Positions 5,755 to 14,166 are shown, counted from the first letter of the stretch. The stretch is DNA of 15,112 bases from Chrysochromulina parva (GCA_002887195.1 PJAB01001353.1:1-15112); one strand, 5' to 3'. Notes: a model not told the origin generated them from the letters alone. A program made the numbers and translations.

Positions 5755-7410
5755 ATGACGCACCGCATAATCCACGACACGCTCGGCCAGACGCTCAACG
5801 GCGTCGATCTCTTCACGAAGCACGCTGCGCAAATGAACGAGCAGCTCAAGCGCGTCGCAGCGCAACAGCACGCCGAGCGCGAGGCCGCAGCCGCCGAGCG
5901 GCAGAGGCTCGAGGAGCGCTGGCTAAAGCGACTGCGCATCACAAAGATCGAGGCGGCGCTGAGCGCAAACATGGCGGCGCGCAATGTGCACTCTGCGGGC
6001 AAGGCGCTCAAGTTGTGGGCTGCAGCCGTCCACATCATGTCGCGCGAGTCGCTCAGCCAGCGGCGCGAGCACGAGCAGCAGCTGCAGCTCCGGTTGCGCG
6101 ACTCCGGGCGCGAGGAGCTTCTGCAGGAACGGCAGGCGCTCTCCGACCGTGCGGCCAAGAGTGCGCTCGAAGCGCAGGAGCTCCGGATGGCGCTGCAGCA
6201 GCGATCGATGGAGCTCGAGCGCTCGGTACAGCGTGAGACGATGAGCCTGCAGCAGCAGGCGGCGGACGCGGCACGCACGTCGCAGGTCCTCAAGGATATT
6301 CAGCGTCAGCACGAGCAGGTTGAGGGCAAGCTGCAGAGGGAGCTCGCGACGGCGCACGCCGACCTCAAGCAGGAGCGCGAGAGCAGTGCCGTCCGTTCAG
6401 ATCGCGCCGAAGGGGCGACGGCGCTCGTGCTCAAGTCTGAGGTCGGGACGCTCGAGTTTGGGCTGCGCGTGCGTGCGGCCTCGCAGATCGTCGTGGTGCG
6501 CCTCGCGCTCCAGCAGGGCTTGCTTCATCGCTTCTGGAAGGCGTGGGCGGTGGTTGCGTCCGTGCTGCTTCGCGAGGCAGGAGGCGCGATGCTTCAGCTC
6601 GAGCTCGCGAAGCAGCAGCAGCGCGGCGTGCACACACGGCTGCAGCAGGAGCTCGCGGCGGAGCTCGCGCAGAGCCGCGTCGAGAACCTCGAGGCACGCG
6701 CCCTGCTCGCCAAGGCTGAGATCCTCGAAAGCCTCGAGCCCGGCCACGAGCTCGTCACGGACAAGGAGATGGTGCAGAAACAACGGCGCGCGCTCAAGGC
6801 GGCGAACGAGTCGGCCGCGTCGGCGCAGCTGGCGGCGGCGGCGCACCGCGTGGGCGAGGCCGCGCTCATCGTCGAGCTCAAGGGCGTCGAGCTCAAGGAG
6901 AACAGCGCGCCGGGGAGCCCGGGCCAGGCCGAAAGAGGGGGATTCGGCCAGGGCACGCGTGCTCAAGAGCAAAGGGTTCGTCAGGAGCTGGAGCAGCGCC
7001 TGAAAAGCGAGCGCGCCGCCTCGGAGCAGCTGCAGGCGGAGAATGCGAGCACGAAGCTCGCGCTCCAGCGCGCGAAGGCCGACATCGAGACTCTCAAGGG
7101 GATTCTCGAGGAGATGCGAGGGCAGGCGCAGCACGAGGCCGAGGAGGCGGAGGAGGCGGCTGCAGCGCTCGTTAGGTCCAACCGATCAAACCTGCCGGCA
7201 CGCCAGCGCTCGCCCTCGCCGCGTCCCTCGGGGGACGCGAGGCCGGGCGCGAAGCCGCCGCAGGCGAAGCCGGCCGCACGTGCCAAGAGCCCACCCGAAG
7301 AGCCTAGCGGGGGCAAGCCGCCGCCGCCACCCAAGGCGCCGGCAAGGGGGAACAAGAGTCCGCCCGAAGAGAAGCCGCCGCCGAAGCCGGCCGCGAAGCC
7401 CAAAAAGTGA
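5755..7410 (+). CDS. Coiled-coil protein with basic proline-rich tail
   Basis: 551 residues from the ATG at 5755; the open frame upstream of it has no ATG. No enzyme family is recognised. Residues about 25-230 and 275-470 are Ala/Glu/Gln/Arg/Leu-rich heptad-like coiled coil. Two Trp-bearing helices, KALKLWAAAV (83-92) and LLHRFWKAWAV (256-266), faintly resemble the L..F..W pattern of Sfi1-type centrin-binding repeats, but two weak matches are not enough for a call. Residues 480-551 are Pro/Lys/Ser-rich with KSPPEE repeated (511-516, 535-540), a form seen in microtubule- or nucleic acid-binding tails. A cytoskeletal or basal-body role is conceivable but is only inference. No intron is needed to explain the frame. 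The next gene on the same strand also encodes a coiled coil, without evident sequence similarity. Confidence 0.72.
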   Translation: MTHRIIHDTLGQTLNGVDLFTKHAAQMNEQLKRVAAQQHAEREAAAAERQRLEERWLKRLRITKIEAALSANMAARNVHSAGKALKLWAAAVHIMSRESLSQRREHEQQLQLRLRDSGREELLQERQALSDRAAKSALEAQELRMALQQRSMELERSVQRETMSLQQQAADAARTSQVLKDIQRQHEQVEGKLQRELATAHADLKQERESSAVRSDRAEGATALVLKSEVGTLEFGLRVRAASQIVVVRLALQQGLLHRFWKAWAVVASVLLREAGGAMLQLELAKQQQRGVHTRLQQELAAELAQSRVENLEARALLAKAEILESLEPGHELVTDKEMVQKQRRALKAANESAASAQLAAAAHRVGEAALIVELKGVELKENSAPGSPGQAERGGFGQGTRAQEQRVRQELEQRLKSERAASEQLQAENASTKLALQRAKADIETLKGILEEMRGQAQHEAEEAEEAAAALVRSNRSNLPARQRSPSPRPSGDARPGAKPPQAKPAARAKSPPEEPSGGKPPPPPKAPARGNKSPPEEKPPPKPAAKPKK

Positions 7411-7777
7411 GCGACTAGCATGGCAGAGGTCGCACACGCACCAGCTTAAGCCTTTCGTGGGTGCTCCTGTGACCTGTTATCGTATGAACGCCCCCCACGC
7501 CCCAGTGCAGGGCCTTGTCCCCGTTACGCGTTAGGCAAGAGATGCTAGAGGGCTGGCGCCACAGTCTACGCACTTCGGGGCCACCAGTACACCAGGGTCC
7601 GGGGCTGACCTGGGTGGGTCGCAGAGTGTCGTTTTCACATGAATCGCCCAAGGTACCCGCTCTACTATCCGATAGGGCGTCTACTGATGACAGATAGGTG
7701 TTGACTCTCAATTAACGAAAATGATTATTGCGACTCTGCGAGTTAGCGACGCGTCACACTCGCTGACTTCATAGGAC
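7411..7777. other. Spacer between the two coiled-coil genes
   Basis: These 367 bp hold no recognised gene, RNA or repeat. The last 100 bp before the next ATG are more AT-rich (for example ATTAACGAAAATGATTATTG near 7711-7730) than the flanking coding sequence. No clear TATA box is seen. Confidence 0.5.
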
Positions 7778-10108
7778 ATGTCCGAAAATCTCTCATACAT
7801 GCTCCACGTTACTCGGTCACAACAAACATGTTTCGTAACGTCTAACTCTCGCTGTTCGGGACGAAGGTGTTCCCCAAGGTCGGAGCGCATGACGGTCCTA
7901 CCCAATGCCCCGCCGTCACGGCGCGGCAAGAGCGAAGCTGCAGAACAGGTCCTACCCAAGGCCCCGCCGTCACGGCGCAGCAAGAGCGAAGCTGCAGAAC
8001 AGGTCGACTCTGCGCCAGGAATCACAGCCGCTTTTGAGGCTTTCGCTGCGACGCTCCAGGCCACGTGCGAGGTGGATGGAGCGCAGGCGGCGGAGACCAT
8101 CTTTGGCACGCTGAGCATCCTCGCCGCTGCGGAGAAGCCGGATGCCAAGGCGGCCATTGATGACGAGATGCGCAGTTCCTTCGGGGCTGTGCCGACTCAC
8201 GTTTCCGACGCCTTCGAAAAGCTCAAGGAGACTGTGCACGAGGCGACTCGCAAGCAGCTACGCGCCCAGGCGACGACGGCGGAGCTTAAGCTCGCGACCA
8301 TGCGCACGGCAGCCGAGAGGCAGTTGAGCAACTCGAAGGTCGAATTTGAAGCGAAGCTCTCAGAGAAGATCACTGCGATCAGCTCCGGCGACGGCTCGTT
8401 GCTCAAGGAGATGCAGGCGGAGATCGAGGCTCTCTCGGCCAGGCTGGATGGTGCGACGCAGGCAGCACGCACCAAGGAGGCGCAGCTGCGCAGCGCGGAG
8501 AAGCGGAAGGAGGAGCTCGAGGCGCGAATGGCCTCGCTGGGCGTGCTGCAGGACGAGGTGAATCAGGCCATGCAAGCGGTCACTCTCGCGCTCAGGCGAG
8601 GCCAGGCCCCTGGGGAAGATCGGGAGCAGATGCTCGTGGATCTGGCCTCAGACGAGCCCCAGACGCTGCTCGGCGGTGTGGGCGATCTTGTGGGCGCGTA
8701 TGAGGCGAGCCTCCAGACGATTGCTCAGCTCGAGCTCGAGCTCGCCAAGCGAGATCACGCGATCGACAATGTCGAGCGCCGCGTGGCCTTTGAGCGCGAG
8801 ATGCATGCGGAAGAGGCCGGGGCGCGCAAGGAGGTGGAGCTGAAAGCCGAGCAGGTTGCGATCGACTTGCTGCGTGCGAGGGAGGAGCTGGCGACAACCG
8901 AGGCGTCCTCCGCCAAACAGCTGGCGCTGCTGCGTGCGGAGGTGGAGAAGCGCGATGCCGAGGTGGAGAAGCTCGAGATCGCTCTGCGCGAGGTGCGAAA
9001 TCTCGAGGGCAATCTCGAGGGCAGCGGCGCCGGGCAGCTGTTTGAGTTACAGAGGGGCAGGGAGGAGCAAGAGAAGTTGGTGGCTTCATTGGCTGGGCAG
9101 GTGGAGAGACTGAGCGGCTCGCTCACCGAGGCGCGCGCACGAGAGGAGCACGGCCGCACAACCGCCGAGCAGTTGCGTCAGCAGCTGCAGCAGCTGAGCG
9201 CGGCTCATGAGGCGCTGGCGGCGGAGTCCGCGGAGTCGGGTCGGCTGCTTGAACGGACGATGGTAGACCTCGGAGTCACCAAGAAGGAGAACCGCACGCT
9301 CGCAGAGCAGGTGCGCGATATGGTGCGGAGGTTCGAGGCGCTGCGCAACACCAGCGAGGCGTCGTCGATGCACGAGGAGCTCTTCATTATCAAGCGCGCG
9401 CTCGCCGAGGCGCTCAGCTCGATGGGTCATCTCGATGCCGAGACCGATGCCGAGAATGAGAACCTGACCGATCAGCTTGTGGTCCTCGTGCGCACCTACC
9501 AAGCGGCGCAGGCCGCGCTCGAGAAGGCCAACGGATCCATCCAGCAGCTCCTCCAGTCGATGAAGCTCCTCGCGAGCGAGAAGGATGCGAGGATTCGCGA
9601 CATCGAGGCGGAGTCGAAGCGGGAGCGCGCCGCCCTAGTGACCACGGCCCTTCAGGCGCTCTCGGGCCTCTCCAACCATCTCACGCACACGCTCACCGGC
9701 ATGCGCACCAAGCAGTCGCTGCAGCCCGTCAGACGCCCGGGCACCGCCCTCGGCACCAGCATGGCGAGCCTCGACACGCAGCGACTCCGGGTGCCCTCGG
9801 AAGCTTCCGAGAGGCTTCGGATTCACGTGCAGCTCGGCCCTCTCGAGATGATCCCGCTGCCTGCGGTTGTGGTGCGCTCGCCGCCGCTCAGCGCGCGAGC
9901 GGCGACCCCCCGAAGTCCGAGGGTTGCCCTTGATATGGTCCACCAGCGTTATGGTCCACAGGAGGGGCTGAGGCCCAACTCTGCAGTCAGCCTCTCGCAC
10001 AAGCCCAACCCTGCAGTCAGCCACACGCACAAGACCAAACCTGCACTCAGCCACACGAACCACTTAGAGTTCAGGCCCGGCTTCTACGCGGTAGGCGCCC
10101 GTATGTAG
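7778..10108 (+). CDS. Long coiled-coil protein, no recognised family
   Basis: 776 residues from the ATG at 7778. A second ATG at 7889 (residue 38) is a serious alternative, because the first 37 residues come from less GC-rich, Cys/Ser-rich sequence. Residues 39-75 contain an 18-residue tandem duplication ending KSEAAEQ. From about 145 to 625 the protein is nearly continuous Glu/Ala/Leu/Arg heptad coiled coil (for instance QTIAQLELELAKRDHAIDN), broken around 275-300 and 410-420. The tail (645-776) is low in acidic residues and Ser/Pro/Arg-rich, and ends with three 10-residue units like KPNPAVSHTH. Such a layout fits structural, centrosomal or Golgin-like proteins, but no signature allows a choice. 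No intron is required, though the duplication at 7895-8002 carries splice-like ends. Confidence 0.72.
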   Translation: MSENLSYMLHVTRSQQTCFVTSNSRCSGRRCSPRSERMTVLPNAPPSRRGKSEAAEQVLPKAPPSRRSKSEAAEQVDSAPGITAAFEAFAATLQATCEVDGAQAAETIFGTLSILAAAEKPDAKAAIDDEMRSSFGAVPTHVSDAFEKLKETVHEATRKQLRAQATTAELKLATMRTAAERQLSNSKVEFEAKLSEKITAISSGDGSLLKEMQAEIEALSARLDGATQAARTKEAQLRSAEKRKEELEARMASLGVLQDEVNQAMQAVTLALRRGQAPGEDREQMLVDLASDEPQTLLGGVGDLVGAYEASLQTIAQLELELAKRDHAIDNVERRVAFEREMHAEEAGARKEVELKAEQVAIDLLRAREELATTEASSAKQLALLRAEVEKRDAEVEKLEIALREVRNLEGNLEGSGAGQLFELQRGREEQEKLVASLAGQVERLSGSLTEARAREEHGRTTAEQLRQQLQQLSAAHEALAAESAESGRLLERTMVDLGVTKKENRTLAEQVRDMVRRFEALRNTSEASSMHEELFIIKRALAEALSSMGHLDAETDAENENLTDQLVVLVRTYQAAQAALEKANGSIQQLLQSMKLLASEKDARIRDIEAESKRERAALVTTALQALSGLSNHLTHTLTGMRTKQSLQPVRRPGTALGTSMASLDTQRLRVPSEASERLRIHVQLGPLEMIPLPAVVVRSPPLSARAATPRSPRVALDMVHQRYGPQEGLRPNSAVSLSHKPNPAVSHTHKTKPALSHTNHLEFRPGFYAVGARM
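7895..8002 (+). repeat. 54-bp in-frame tandem duplication with AG|GT ends
   Basis: Copy 1 is 7895-7948 and copy 2 is 7949-8002, with 52 of 54 bases identical. Each copy starts GTCCTACCC and ends GCTGCAGAACAG, so the second copy is bounded by AACAG|GTCC and ends AACAG|GTCG. Translation gives two 18-residue units from VLP to AEQ with N/K and G/S differences. Reading through and removing copy 2 as a 54-bp intron both keep the frame. Confidence 0.9.
9974..10063 (+). repeat. 30-bp tandem repeat in the coding tail, 3 units
   Basis: Units at 9974-10003, 10004-10033 and 10034-10063 share CTGCAGTCAGCC (third unit CTGCACTCAGCC) and encode ten-residue repeats of the type PNPAVSHTHK. The length keeps the reading frame, as in the other coding tandem repeats in this window. 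Confidence 0.88.
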
Positions 10109-10390
10109 AAGAACTTCGGTAGACTGCTGTGTCGTGCGTACTGAACGGAATCTCGCAGTCGCGCGCCGCGCATTTATCAATTTATCAAACTTGATCGGAT
10201 ACTTGGCGATATCTAAATGGTAATTGCCCGAGATTCATTAAAGACGAAAACTTTTGATCAAATAGTTCATTAGTGGGGCAATTAGCCTTATCGATGCGTT
10301 TATCAAGTAAATAAGAACGGTGACGGGATTCGGTAACACATGTTAGGAATCTAGAAATCCGAAATCCAAAATCCAGACGGCCAAGCCGCG
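10109..10390. other. AT-rich spacer upstream of the membrane-protein gene
   Basis: 282 bp, clearly more AT-rich than its surroundings. It contains TTTATCAA twice in tandem (10172-10187), another TTTATCAAG near 10299, a 10-bp palindrome TTTGATCAAA (10253-10262) and three iterations of AAATCC just before the gene (10355-10374). It probably includes the promoter of the gene at 10391. No standard TATA box stands out. Confidence 0.45.
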
Positions 10391-11569
10391 ATGCCACCGA
10401 AAGGCACGCAGAAGGATGTTAAGAAGGAGTTGGATGCGTTCTTTAACACTGAGGCAGGCTTGACCATCACGTTGGAACAGGCTATGATTTTTGATGAGGG
10501 CACGCTGAACTCATGGCTTGAAGAGCAAAAGGTGCCGATTATCAAACGTGCAGATGTGCTTCAGAATATCCGTGCGTTCAAGAAAAACTGCTCACATCAG
10601 TCAACCGAGGCCCTCGAAGGCGAGCTCACATCAAAAATGCTCTTCGATTCTCTTCTCTTTGTGGTGGCATTTACTATTCCCACGGGAGTGACTACTGAAG
10701 AGATGCACGCGGCATGGGAGGCGGACGTCGCTGCCTATGCCGCACAAAACGAAAACTTGAATCATCTTGGAAGCTACGAAGAGATTCTCATTGTGCTGAC
10801 CTACGTTGTTACCACTTCCACCGGCATTGCTCTTATTGTTGGTTATAGCATCTATACTTGTCTTCGACATGAACGGCCATCGGATATATTGGAGGCCGAG
10901 ATGTTCTACGCCCGCTTCAAGTTAGCATATCGCTTCTCTTATTTCTTCACATATTCAGCTATTCTCCTACTTCCGTTTGCCTGCTACGAACTACACATGG
11001 TCAAGATACGAGATATACACAATCGACAATTCATCACGAGGTATAGCTGGTGTATGTACGCGATGCTCCTTTCTTTCTTGGCGGGGAGTTTGTGGAATGA
11101 TCACTATTGGCGAAAAGCTCTGCGAAAAAAGAGAGGCTTGCCATGGGATGACAGTTATTCTTCAGTTTGCTCTTGGATCTGCAATGGGATCCGTGGGATC
11201 TGCTATGGGTTCTACAAAGGGCCTGAAAGTGATGTCCTCAAGGAAGTCACCCTGAAACAGAAATCGTCTCCCTTGCGGCAATTCTTGCTGGCAACTGTAT
11301 TTCGTGTCAAGAGAGGTAAGCGGACACAGAGTTCAGCACAGGCGATGGTCGTAAAGCAGAAGGAGGCTACGCTGAAGAAGAACAAAGCAGCGATAAAGCC
11401 GGAGGTGGCAAAGGAGAAGGAGGCGGGGTCTTCCTGGCGGCGTCTCTCGGACCGCTCGCAGGCGAATACGAGCGACATCGCCCCAAAGACTGCCCCCCCC
11501 CCCACCTCTGAGCCGGCGCTGCCGAGACCAACGCCTAGCCCTGGAAGAGCTCGCCCGCTGGCCCTCTAA
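10391..11569 (+). CDS. Four-helix membrane protein of unknown family
   Basis: 392 residues from the ATG at 10391. I do not recognise the family. Residues 1-80 are soluble and helical (LDAFF, TLNSWLEEQKVP). Four hydrophobic segments follow at about 84-101, 132-155, 181-203 and 218-237, with basic residues after the last one (RKALRKKRG, 241-249) suggesting a cytosolic side. Residues 310-392 form a Lys/Ala then Pro/Ser-rich tail. Codons up to about residue 308 use A or T in the third position far more than the neighbouring genes do; the tail is GC-rich like them. A donor-like AGAG|GTAAGC lies at 11316, at the same place as this change, so the last exon could begin elsewhere and the tail could be intron read-through. 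Possibly of separate origin from its neighbours; function unknown. Confidence 0.7.
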   Translation: MPPKGTQKDVKKELDAFFNTEAGLTITLEQAMIFDEGTLNSWLEEQKVPIIKRADVLQNIRAFKKNCSHQSTEALEGELTSKMLFDSLLFVVAFTIPTGVTTEEMHAAWEADVAAYAAQNENLNHLGSYEEILIVLTYVVTTSTGIALIVGYSIYTCLRHERPSDILEAEMFYARFKLAYRFSYFFTYSAILLLPFACYELHMVKIRDIHNRQFITRYSWCMYAMLLSFLAGSLWNDHYWRKALRKKRGLPWDDSYSSVCSWICNGIRGICYGFYKGPESDVLKEVTLKQKSSPLRQFLLATVFRVKRGKRTQSSAQAMVVKQKEATLKKNKAAIKPEVAKEKEAGSSWRRLSDRSQANTSDIAPKTAPPPTSEPALPRPTPSPGRARPLAL

Positions 11570-11656
11570 TACATGTATGAATAACAGGACGGCAGCGGCA
11601 CCGATGCTAGCGATCAGGAGTGCCAATCTCTGTGGGCGTTCTTCTCTGCGGGTCCC

Positions 11657-11684
11657 TGCATGCAAGTGCTCAACACGGCGCCAT
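11657..11684. repeat. 28-bp dispersed repeat (second copy in the sulfotransferase intron)
   Basis: This 28-mer begins TGCATGCAAGTGCTCA and matches 810-837 at 26 of 28 positions; the differences are C/A and A/G. The two copies lie 10.8 kb apart in unrelated contexts, one intronic and one intergenic, so chance is an unlikely explanation. It may be the remnant of a dispersed element. Confidence 0.7.
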
Positions 11685-12151
11685 GAACAGAAGCCCTATT
11701 GTCCTGGGCGTTCTTCACTTTTTCTTCTCTGCGGGTCCTCCCTGTCGTCGACGGAGAAAGCAGAAGCCCCATCGGTCGCCCGGTCCGCTGGTCGCCCGCT
11801 TAGTCGCCCTCATCGGCCCGGCGTTGTGTGTCGTTTGCGTGCCGTATCTGTGTTAGTTGGGGTGCAGCATGTGGTGGTGCGGACATGTCTACCAGTGTCG
11901 CTACCGTATCGCTGTGGCGTATACTCTGGGTACGCAAATGTCGTTGCCGACGGGCGAGGCGCGAGGCGCGACGGGGGCAGGTAAGGGACAGGTAAGGGGC
12001 AACGTGGTGCCGGGCCTTGTACCGTACGAGGCTCGAGGGGGATAGGAGGCCGCAGGGGGACGGGCGACCACGGCGCAGCCCGCCCGCCCCGCCCGCGCGC
12101 GCACGGCGACCGGTAGGAGGCGATGAGGGCGCGATGCGCGGCCGCGTAAAA

Positions 12152-12160
12152 TATATAAAT
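12152..12160 (+). promoter_or_regulatory. TATA-like element (TATATAAAT)
   Basis: TATATAAAT within GTAAAATATATAAATACC, an AT island in a strongly GC-rich region. A transcript would begin near 12185. The first downstream ATG on the + strand is at 12443 and opens only 63 codons. It may drive a non-coding transcript or be inactive. Confidence 0.35.
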
Positions 12161-12750
12161 ACCAAAATACGCTAATTACGCAACTTTCGTATTCGTAACT
12201 CGACTCGGTGCTGTGTCGGCCGAAGGTGCAGCGTGGCGTGGCAAGGTACCCGACCGACCGCGACGCGTCCCCAAACCCCAGCCGGGCAGCGCAGCTCGCG
12301 GCTGCGCGCCGCGGCCGCGGTGGTCCGTCTCCTCGGGTTGGTCGTTAGCTCGTAAGGTCGTAAGCCTAAGCGTACGACTTGTTCTTAAAAGGAGTTCGGT
12401 TCCGTTCAACGTACATCTACACGCTTAGTATATATTTCAGTCATGTTACATGTACGACAGATTGCACCGTTACTAGCTGTCCGTCGCTCCCCGGACCCCG
12501 AGCTCCGAGCTCCCCCGGCTGCGACGGGCCTCGAACGACGAGAAGCGATAAATCGCAGAGAGGCAGAAGAACAATCCTTGGTTATCTGTGTGTGGCAGAC
12601 TATCTGCGTCGCATGTGCCGTGCTGCGCGCGTAACGTCTCAATATATTTTTACGCGCCCTCGGCCCTGACATGGCACATGCGTGGAGGGTGACAACCGTC
12701 TTCACACAATCCGGCTTCCGGGTCATAAAATGACGTAGCCTGATCAGAGC

Positions 12751-14166
12751 TCACAAGGCGCTCCTCCTCGCTACTGTCTCCTGCTGCTCGTGCCTCACCT
12801 GCTGCAGCCAGTCGACGAGGGCGAGCTTGCGTGGCCCCTCCACCGCCGCCAGGATGGCATCGCGCAGCTGCACAGACGTCCGATGCGCAAGTGAGCCGCC
12901 CTCGCCACCCCTTGGGTCGCCTGGGACGGCGCTCCGTGTGTCGCCCGGGACGGCGCTCCGTGTGTCGCCCGGCGCACAGAGCAGCACCATACGCGCCGTG
13001 TCGCACAGCGCAGGCAGCACAGGCTCCTTGATGACCGGCAGCAACCCAAAAAGTAACGCACACAGCACCGCAGCCCGCGTCGGCTGCACGAGCGACGAAG
13101 GCAGTGGTGGCGGCGCGGCGCCCGGCGCGGCGCCCGCCACCTGAGCCGTCGCGCCACCCCCCACGCCACCCGCCGCCTCGCCCGCCGCGTTGCCAGGAAC
13201 CGCGTTGCCAAAAGTCGCCTTGGGCACCGCCGTGTTGCTGGGTACCTCGCGGGCACACGCGTATGTGCCTTGCCACGCCTGCACGGGCGCGTGATGGGCA
13301 TGCGCCTGCCTAGCCGCCTGCTCGAGCTGGAGCAGATCCAAGCAGCGCATGCCGAGCTGCACGACGAGGGCACGTGCTAGCTGCAGCTGCTCGGGCAGCT
13401 CGACCCATAACCCACCAAGCGCAGCACGCAACACATGTACGGCTGCGCCCGCAGCCACGCCCTCGGGACAACCTCGGGCCGCGCGTAGCTGGGTCGAGGC
13501 ATCGAGCAGCTCCGGCAGCGACGGCCAGAGCTGCTGTGCCAGCGACGGCTGCCCGAGCGCGACGGTCGCCCATCGCAGCGCGAGTGCGCTCGGCGCGCCG
13601 CCGGTGCCACCTTCGTGGCCGTGGCTGGAGTCGCCAGAGCCATTGTCGAATCCACTCGCCAGCACCTCGAGCACGACCGGGCGCAGCCGTCCGCACTCGC
13701 CGAGTGTGTCAAGCAGCCGATGCTCGAGCGCAACGAGCTGCGGAATCCCGACCGCGCCAAGCGCAATCTTCGCAAGGCTCTTGAGCGCCGCATCCGCATG
13801 CCGAGCTACGAGTGCTGGTGGAGCCGAGCTGCTCAGTGCCACGTCGAGCAGCAGCACCGCGCACACAAAGAGTGCCCGCAGCAGCTCGAGCCGCGCGGGC
13901 TCGATGCCATATATCGAACCGCCTCGCTGCCGCAGCCCTTCGCACAGGGTTGTTAACGCCACGTCGAGCGAGACTTCGTCCGCCTGCGCGAGCACAGCTG
14001 CCGCGGAGCGCGCACGCAGCGGCGCCGCTCGGAAGGCTTCGGAGCGCAGGTGCGCGACGATGAGTGCCGGCTCGCTCGATGCGCAAAGCGCCTGCGGGAA
14101 GGAGTCCTCAAGCAGGCGACAGATGGATAATGAAGCATCCGGGAAGGAGATCACCTCTGCCTGCAT
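12751..14166 (-). CDS. Helical, HEAT/ARM-like protein of unknown function
   Basis: 471 residues from the ATG at 14166-14164. Residues 1-290 and 360-455 are short Ala/Leu-rich amphipathic helices separated by turns (for example LRPVVLEVLASGF, QQLWPSLPELLDAS, GLLPVIKEPVLPALCDTARMVLL), the look of a HEAT or ARM alpha-solenoid scaffold. I cannot name the family, and no catalytic motif is seen. Residues 308-361 are low-complexity Ala/Gly/Pro and may be an in-frame intron (13245-13084). Residues 398-419 include an eight-residue repeat (GDTRSAVP) from a 24-bp tandem duplication at 12923-12970. The terminal residues VRHEQQ... follow a perfect CAG|GTGAGG donor at 12798, so the true C-terminus may lie in another exon. 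Convergent with the membrane-protein gene, divergent from the P-loop gene. Confidence 0.62.
   Translation of the reverse strand: MQAEVISFPDASLSICRLLEDSFPQALCASSEPALIVAHLRSEAFRAAPLRARSAAAVLAQADEVSLDVALTTLCEGLRQRGGSIYGIEPARLELLRALFVCAVLLLDVALSSSAPPALVARHADAALKSLAKIALGAVGIPQLVALEHRLLDTLGECGRLRPVVLEVLASGFDNGSGDSSHGHEGGTGGAPSALALRWATVALGQPSLAQQLWPSLPELLDASTQLRAARGCPEGVAAGAAVHVLRAALGGLWVELPEQLQLARALVVQLGMRCLDLLQLEQAARQAHAHHAPVQAWQGTYACAREVPSNTAVPKATFGNAVPGNAAGEAAGGVGGGATAQVAGAAPGAAPPPLPSSLVQPTRAAVLCALLFGLLPVIKEPVLPALCDTARMVLLCAPGDTRSAVPGDTRSAVPGDPRGGEGGSLAHRTSVQLRDAILAAVEGPRKLALVDWLQQVRHEQQETVARRSAL
12923..12970 (-). repeat. 24-bp perfect tandem duplication in the HEAT-like gene
   Basis: Positions 12923-12946 and 12947-12970 are identical (plus-strand core GGGACGGCGCTCCGTGTG). 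On the coding strand it gives two GDTRSAVP units, followed by a partial third (GDPRG). The frame is kept. Confidence 0.9.
13084..13245 (-). other. Possible in-frame intron of the HEAT-like gene
   Basis: On the minus strand GCGAG|GTACCC at 13245 could be a donor, and a pyrimidine-rich stretch ending CTCGTGCAG at 13084 an acceptor. The segment is 162 bp, phase 0, without an in-frame stop, and encodes only Ala/Gly/Pro-rich low complexity between helical regions. This resembles the confirmed in-frame intron of the PX-TPS-TPP gene. It could equally be a genuine linker. Confidence 0.35.

Larger units (their letters stand above)
11570..12750. other. Long intergenic region with repeats and promoter-like elements
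   Basis: Nearly 1.2 kb without a recognised gene. GGGCGTTCTTC...CTTCTCTGCGGGTCC is present twice (11634-11655 and 11708-11740), flanking a 28-bp word shared with the sulfotransferase intron. Around 11950-12120 the sequence is very G-rich on the + strand and contains two tandem CAG|GTAAGG donor consensus sites. AT-rich islands lie at 12147-12200, 12427-12450 and 12634-12655 (ATATATTTTTA). Short ATG frames, such as 12443-12634 (63 codons), show no recognisable product. A non-coding transcript or decayed element is possible. Confidence 0.5.

Noticed and set aside
7411..7777. Possible tRNA or small RNA in the spacer between the coiled-coil genes
   Set aside because: I looked for a cloverleaf and for a TTCGA-type T-loop with an acceptor stem and found none.
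7411..7778. The two coiled-coil frames as one spliced gene
   Set aside because: The first frame ends in a natural basic tail and stop, the second has its own ATG, and no paired donor and acceptor joining conserved sequence was found.
12443..12634. 63-codon ORF, the first ATG after the TATA-like element at 12152
   Set aside because: There is no recognisable composition, motif or family, and the ATG lies 290 bp from the TATA-like element; not enough to list as a gene.
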